From positions 39,703 to 103,702 of the forward strand of contig NZ_JAHXRW010000013.1 in assembly GCF_019429625.1 (NCBI RefSeq): a stretch of 64,000 nt of DNA, written 5' to 3'. The first letter of the stretch is position 1. Every line of letters begins with the position of its first letter. This DNA comes from Celeribacter sp. PS-C1 (GTDB lineage Bacteria; Pseudomonadota; Alphaproteobacteria; Rhodobacterales; Rhodobacteraceae). Under the pieces are notes generated by a model that worked only from the letters and a program-made list of their open reading frames with translations, did no database searches and was not told where the DNA came from. Made by a program: the position numbers and the translations under genes. Positions 60,151-64,000 of this stretch are shown one piece after another.

Positions 60151-60779
60151 CGACCGAACCACCCTTTGACCTTATCGACCGCGCTGTCTTTCTTTTCGTC
60201 AGCCAGTTCCAGCACGTCTTCGACATCATCGACCAGCGGCTCAATGGTGCGTTGGCGGAACTGTTGCCACATGCGGTAAAGCGTCACCACAAAGAGGAAC
60301 AGGACCGTCAGGATGATGATATTGGCCCATGGGATAAAGGTCACATCAGGTCCCGCGACAGGTTTGATCGCGGTGGCGTTCGGAAAACTGGACAAAAGAC
60401 GCGAGCGCCAGCCGTAATGGGTAACAGAAACCCATTCCGGCGCGGCTTTGGTCGAGATTGCATCCGCAGCTTCGGTATAGAGGTTTGCCGTGTCGAATTT
60501 GAAATAGGGCGGCCAACCCCACCCGGTGTCCTCGTTTCGATACACGACAGCTTTGCCATTCGGACGCACCGCCTGAATGAACTGGACGTCGCGGCTCTGT
60601 TCTGTCGCGGTGCCATTGCCCGCTTCCTGCCAAAAGATCGTGGTCCAGCCGGAAATGTCCTGACGTTCCTCATAGGTGTTCACGATCCGCACGATGTCAT
60701 GCTGCGGCAAGGTGTAATGCGCAAAGCCTCCGACAATCAGAACGATCAGGGCGATCAGGGTCCATTTCACATAGCGCAT
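60147..60779 (-). CDS. DUF1523 family membrane protein
   Basis: A 210-residue protein with an N-terminal helix (WTLIALIVLIVGGFAHYTL) and a second near residues 150-170 (IPWANIIILTVLFLFVVTL). A periplasmic region between them carries DIVRIVNTYEERQD and VVYRNEDTGWGWPPYFKFDT. This looks like the DUF1523 family, common in Rhodobacteraceae and of unknown function. The C-terminal tail is charged (DDVEDVLELADEKKDSAVDK). It overlaps the methyltransferase-like gene by 4 bases. Confidence 0.75.
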   Translation of the reverse strand: MRYVKWTLIALIVLIVGGFAHYTLPQHDIVRIVNTYEERQDISGWTTIFWQEAGNGTATEQSRDVQFIQAVRPNGKAVVYRNEDTGWGWPPYFKFDTANLYTEAADAISTKAAPEWVSVTHYGWRSRLLSSFPNATAIKPVAGPDVTFIPWANIIILTVLFLFVVTLYRMWQQFRQRTIEPLVDDVEDVLELADEKKDSAVDKVKGWFGR

Positions 60780-60789
60780 CGGAGAGGCC

Positions 60790-61056
60790 TCACAGAAAAT
60801 TCGTCACATAAAAGATCGCGGCAAAGACGATCAGCGGCAGGATATAAACCAAGAGCAACAGTTTCGGGCGGAAGGAGCGTTCATAGGCTTTGATCCCCTC
60901 CTCCACATAAGCGTCCCTCTCGCCAATGGAACCCTCTTTTTCCCAATCCTCTTCAAGACGTTCACGGGTGAGAGAGCGGACGTAGATCGTCAAGAGCCCA
61001 TAGAACAGGGTCATGACGACAAAGCCGATGATCAGAAACCGCAAAAAGCCCAGCAT
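60790..61056 (-). CDS. Small two-helix membrane protein
   Basis: An 88-residue protein with two membrane helices (FLIIGFVVMTLFYGLLTIYV near the N-terminus; LLLVYILPLIVFAAIFYV near the C-terminus). A charged loop between them reads LTRERLEEDWEKEG and IGERDAYVEEG. No family is recognised with certainty. The ATG at 61056 follows AGGGGA; the longer open frame upstream is not credible. It lies 10 bases before the DUF1523 gene on the same strand and probably starts that operon. Confidence 0.7.
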   Translation of the reverse strand: MLGFLRFLIIGFVVMTLFYGLLTIYVRSLTRERLEEDWEKEGSIGERDAYVEEGIKAYERSFRPKLLLLVYILPLIVFAAIFYVTNFL

Positions 61057-61142
61057 GGGGTGTCCCCTGTCGCGCCGGGGTCGTCCGGCCGTTATATCTA
61101 GCTTAGCTGCAGCGCCGCGAAAGCGCGAGGGATTTGACGGGG

Positions 61143-61535
61143 TTATGTGTCTTGGTCCGGAAAACCTTGGCGCATCGCCGCGTCGGATTTGATCTGTTCG
61201 ACGCGGCGTGCGAGGCTGAGCCAAGCCAGCCCCAGAAGCGGCAGCCAGATCAGACTGGCCATGGCCGCACGTCGAGCGAGAAAGCCAAGCATTTGCCCCG
61301 GCGCGTCGCGCATCGCCTGGATCACCGGCACGCCATCGACCTCGTAGAGAAAGGCAAACAAGGCCCCACCCAGCACGAAAAGCCCCAGAGCGCTCAACAG
61401 GACCGAGACGGTCAGACGTTTCTGCGACCGGGTGCCGCGCGGGGTCAGCGCCAGTGGCAACGCGATAGCCGCCACACCGATCAGCCCCACCGGAATCGCG
61501 ATGCCGCTTATCACACCCATGTCGATCATACTCAT
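61143..61535 (-). CDS. Hypothetical membrane protein
   Basis: A 130-residue protein with about three hydrophobic segments (GIAIPVGLIGVAAIALPLAL; LTVSVLLSALGLFVLGGALFAFL; SLIWLPLLGLAWLSL) and a charged C-terminus. I recognise no family. GGGAGG lies 3-8 bases before the ATG at 61535; an in-frame ATG 6 bases later is also possible. It is on the same strand as the three genes downstream and may belong with them. Confidence 0.6.
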   Translation of the reverse strand: MSMIDMGVISGIAIPVGLIGVAAIALPLALTPRGTRSQKRLTVSVLLSALGLFVLGGALFAFLYEVDGVPVIQAMRDAPGQMLGFLARRAAMASLIWLPLLGLAWLSLARRVEQIKSDAAMRQGFPDQDT

Positions 61536-61682
61536 GGCCTCCCGGCGCACGACTTGGCGCACGCCGCAAAATCAACCTTGTCAAATACACCTCAACAGCA
61601 ATGAGGTCCGAACCCTATTCTTCCCCTTGTGACAGAAGTCCCGCGGGTCTTCTATGAACTTATCACCATCGGAGGGGACCCC

Positions 61683-62246
61683 ATGACACTCAAAACCACG
61701 ATACTCGGCACCGGCTTTTGCCTCCTCATGACCACAGGCGTGATGGCAGATGAGGTCACGGACACGCTACAAAGCGCCCTTTCGGCCTATGAAGAGGGCG
61801 ATGTGACCTACGCGCTCGAGGAGTTGGATTACGCCAAGCAATTGATGCAAGAAATGAAAACCGGCGAGCTGGCCGCATTCTTGCCCGCCGCCCCCGAAGG
61901 CTGGACAGCCGAAGAGGACACAGCCACCGTGGCAGGCTTCGCTATGATGGGCGGCGGCACGGCGGCGGCGCAAAGCTACACTAACGAGTCGGGCGAAGAA
62001 TTCACCATTTCCATCGTCGTCGACAGCCCGATGATCGCTATGATGGGCGGCATGATTTCGAACGCTGGCGCCATGGGCATGAAAACCGTGCGCGTGGGGC
62101 GTGAGAAATTCCTCGACAACGAGGGCGACCTGACTGCGCTGGTTGAAGGTCGTGTCTTGGTGCAGGCCTCGGGCGAGCCGCGCGATGTTGTCTTGCCGCT
62201 TTTGGAAAGCATCGACTACCGCGAATTGGGCCGCTTCGGTTACTGA
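61683..62246 (+). CDS. Exported hypothetical protein
   Basis: A 187-residue protein with a signal peptide (LKTTILGTGFCLLMTTGVMA, cleaved before DEV). The mature part starts with an amphipathic helix (TDTLQSALSAYEEGDVTYAL) and contains a Met/Gly-rich region (AMMGGGTAAA; MMGGMISNAGAMGM). The ATG at 61683 is preceded by GGAGGGGA. The end ESIDYRELGRFGY is family-like in Rhodobacteraceae proteins I recall, but I cannot name it. It stands alone, and a hairpin separates it from the convergent aminotransferase gene. Confidence 0.7.
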   Translation: MTLKTTILGTGFCLLMTTGVMADEVTDTLQSALSAYEEGDVTYALEELDYAKQLMQEMKTGELAAFLPAAPEGWTAEEDTATVAGFAMMGGGTAAAQSYTNESGEEFTISIVVDSPMIAMMGGMISNAGAMGMKTVRVGREKFLDNEGDLTALVEGRVLVQASGEPRDVVLPLLESIDYRELGRFGY

Positions 62247-62270
62247 GAGACCTCAGAACCAGATATAAAA

Positions 62271-62297
62271 AGAGGGGCCATTTCGTCCCTCTATTTA
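62271..62297. terminator. Weak bidirectional terminator
   Basis: AGAGGG (62271-62276) pairs with CCCTCT (62287-62292). It is flanked by an A-run on the left and ATTTATT on the right, between the convergent genes. Confidence 0.55.
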
Positions 62298-62314
62298 TTC
62301 CGTTTAGAGCTGCC

Positions 62315-63571
62315 TCACATCTGGGTGCGGATGACGTCACCCAGACGCGCAATGCCCTCTTCGATCTTCGCCGCCGCCGACATCGAAAAGTTCAGGCGCA
62401 GCGTGTTGCGGTTCGAGCCATCGGCATAAAACGCCCCACCCGGCACAAAGGCCACGTTGGCTTTGAGCGCCTCTTTCAAAAGCTCCGCCCCATCCATACC
62501 CCGCGGCAGGGTCACCCAGACGAACATGCCGCCATCGGGCCGCGTCCACTCGACACCTTCGGGCATGTGACGCTCCAGCGCCGCCAACATTGCATCCAGC
62601 CGCACGCCGTAAACCTCGCGCAGCTTGGCGACGTGATCCTCGAACACACCGTTCGCCACTTCGCTCACCGCGATCTGGTTGATTGTTGCGGTCTGAAGAT
62701 CGGCGGCCTGTTTCGTCAGCACCATCTGGCTGATCACAGATTTCGCGGCCACGGCCCAACCGACGCGCAGCCCCGGCGCCAGGGTTTTTGAGAAAGAGCC
62801 AAGGTAGATCGTGCGACAGGCATCGATATCGCCCTTCTCTTCGATCTCCAAAGCGAGGATCGGCTTGATCGCGTCGCCCCGATACCGCAGCTCCTGATAG
62901 GCCGCATCCTCGATAACCGCGCAATTCAGCGCCTCGGCGCGGGACAGCACCGTGCGGCGCTGATCTTCGGTCAGGGTCACGCCGGTGGGGTTCGCGAAAT
63001 CGGTCGAGAGGTAGGCGAATTTGACCTCGCCACCTGCGGCTTTGGCATCTGCCAAGACGTCCTCTGTGGGACGGTTGGTCTGCGGGTCAATCCGATCGTA
63101 CCGCGGCTCATAGGCATTGAACGCGCCCAGCGCCCCCATATAGGTCGGCCAGGTCACAAGCGCGGTATCACCCGCATTCAGAAAAATTTTCCCGAGGTAA
63201 TCCAAGGCTTGCTGCGAGCCAGCCGTGATCAGAATGTTGTCGCGCGAGCACGTCACACCATGACGCGCCATATAGCCGACGATCCAGTCGCGGAGCGGCG
63301 TATAGCCCTCAGACGTGGAATATTGCAGCGCAACCGCCGCCGCCTGCTCGCTCAGTGCCTTGGTCATCGCCTCAGCAAAGGCTTCGCGCGGGAAATAGGC
63401 CGGATCGGGAATGCCGCCGGCAAAGGAAATAATGTCCGGCTGGTCCAGAAGTTTGAGAAGCTCGCGGATCTCAGACGCCCGCATCCGCCCGGTGCGGTTG
63501 GCAAACAGTTTGGTCAGACGCGCGTTTGTTTTTTCCAATGTGTTCTCGGCAAAGTTCTCTGGCAGACTCAT
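62315..63571 (-). CDS. PLP-dependent class I/II aminotransferase
   Basis: A 418-residue fold-type I aminotransferase close to 2-aminoadipate/LysN-like and MocR-derived enzymes. Conserved features are FAGGIPDPAYFP near the N-terminus, the ITAGSQQALDYLGK segment, STDFANPTGVTL, the PLP-binding Lys in LGSFSKTLAPGLRVGW and the Arg of LRLNFSMS. The amino donor is not determined. The ATG at 63571 (MSLPENFA) follows GGAG; an in-frame ATG at 63583 is the alternative. It is a single gene. Confidence 0.9.
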   Translation of the reverse strand: MSLPENFAENTLEKTNARLTKLFANRTGRMRASEIRELLKLLDQPDIISFAGGIPDPAYFPREAFAEAMTKALSEQAAAVALQYSTSEGYTPLRDWIVGYMARHGVTCSRDNILITAGSQQALDYLGKIFLNAGDTALVTWPTYMGALGAFNAYEPRYDRIDPQTNRPTEDVLADAKAAGGEVKFAYLSTDFANPTGVTLTEDQRRTVLSRAEALNCAVIEDAAYQELRYRGDAIKPILALEIEEKGDIDACRTIYLGSFSKTLAPGLRVGWAVAAKSVISQMVLTKQAADLQTATINQIAVSEVANGVFEDHVAKLREVYGVRLDAMLAALERHMPEGVEWTRPDGGMFVWVTLPRGMDGAELLKEALKANVAFVPGGAFYADGSNRNTLRLNFSMSAAAKIEEGIARLGDVIRTQM

Positions 63572-63878
63572 CACATTCTCCATTCAGCGCCCCGATGTCA
63601 CACATTTAATTTGGGAAATCCACCAAAAGGATTTGCGGAATTTCAAATGTGATTGGCCCGGTCGCAGGACAGGCTGCTATTCAAACCGTCCAGCTGTTCC
63701 AGGCGCATGATTGGAGCGATCTCACAGCCAAAAAAATGCCGCCGGAGTTCCCTCCGGCGACATTTCTCATCCACCCGATCAGATCAGAGCGGATTGGACC
63801 ACCCTTTAAAGCGCATCTCGAAACTGGAGGGACTCAATTTCGAGACACGAAGCACTTCCGAAGAAGTACGGTGACGCT
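63572..63878. other. Intergenic region with a minus-strand terminator
   Basis: This gap holds the promoter region of the aminotransferase gene and no convincing gene. It contains one clear element, the terminator at 63730-63759. Confidence 0.6.
63730..63759 (-). terminator. Intrinsic terminator of the right-edge gene
   Basis: On the minus strand CGCCGGAG pairs with CTCCGGCG around GGAA and is followed by GCATTTTTTT. It lies 120 bases beyond the stop of the partial gene at the edge. Confidence 0.9.
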
Positions 63879-64000
63879 TTATTGGATGTTGTTCACGTTG
63901 GTTTCGGCCAGGTCAGCACCGTTTGCGCCGACGAGCACGAACTCGATGTTGGAGCGCGGAGCGGAGGAGAGGCTGACTTTGACGTCGGTGTTGGCGCCGG
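63879..64000 (-). CDS. C-terminal fragment of an unidentified protein
   Basis: Only the last 39 codons or so are inside the window, ending VGANGADLAETNVNNIQ and TAA. The visible part has alternating polar and hydrophobic residues (VKVSLSSAPRSNIEFVLVG) suggesting beta strands, as at the end of a secreted or structural repeat protein. Too little is present to assign a family. It is called a gene because the reading frame is open to the edge, has GC-biased third positions, and a strong terminator follows. Confidence 0.6.
   Translation of the reverse strand, partial: GANTDVKVSLSSAPRSNIEFVLVGANGADLAETNVNNIQ

Overview
The window reads as chromosomal DNA of a Rhodobacteraceae-like (roseobacter-group) alphaproteobacterium. 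The evidence is high GC with strong third-position GC bias, an mreBCD-mrdA-mrdB cell-shape operon, a C-P lyase cluster of alphaproteobacterial layout, an iron-sulfur photolyase of the CryB/PhrB type, and densely packed genes with 1-4 bp start/stop overlaps. I assign it no species. The first and last genes are cut by the window edges.

Region by region. 1-6.2 kb: 5' part of NAD+ synthase, a secreted MORN-repeat protein, a bacterial Fe-S photolyase coupled to a short-chain dehydrogenase, and leuA behind a leucine-rich leader peptide. 6.3-12 kb: rod-shape and elongasome operon. 12-20.6 kb: a hydroxyacid reductase, an SseB-like protein, a uracil-DNA glycosylase, an ArsR regulator with a metal(loid) permease, nhaA behind a structured leader RNA, a KpsT/KpsE-like polysaccharide export pair, and an EF-hand protein. 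20.7-26.1 kb: a tRNA-Gln gene whose 3' end is repeated exactly 5.3 kb downstream. The two copies frame an AT-richer island with a GT2 glycosyltransferase, a YbhN/AglD-type membrane protein, a sulfotransferase and a polytopic GT-C-like protein, but no integrase. 26.2-32.4 kb: inorganic nitrogen genes (nirB, nirD, a nitrite/formate channel, a PP2C phosphatase-kinase fusion, cyanase). 32.5-47.7 kb: a near-complete C-P lyase system: phnGHIJKLN, two phnM, phnF, phnCDE1E2, a hexapeptide acetyltransferase, a DUF1045 protein and a CorA-type transporter. phnP is absent. 47.9-54.3 kb: an AbrB-type membrane protein and a glycosyltransferase cluster with unusual domain architectures. 54.3-64 kb: rpe, an AraC regulator, deoC with an ALDH16-like double aldehyde dehydrogenase, several small membrane proteins, a PLP aminotransferase, and the 3' end of an unidentified gene.

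How the parts work together. The phn genes would import alkylphosphonates and convert them through ribose 1-phosphonate intermediates to phosphate, under PhnF and possibly PhoB control. The nir/FNT/cyn genes would supply ammonium from nitrite and cyanate. The deoC/ALDH pair would channel deoxyribose 5-phosphate to acetaldehyde and acetate. Most other genes are housekeeping.

The least ordinary parts are: the tRNA-flanked glycan/sulfotransferase island without an integrase; a glycosyltransferase carrying an IS3-OrfA-like helix-turn-helix tail beside a tandem glycosyltransferase with a decayed first half and a P-loop-less sulfotransferase-like protein; the C-P lyase operon interrupted by an opposite-strand small membrane ORF and a CorA gene, with a 2H-phosphoesterase-like DUF1045 protein where PhnP would be expected; and several structured leaders (leuA, nhaA, nirB). 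No CRISPR array, rRNA gene, intact insertion sequence or replication origin was seen.
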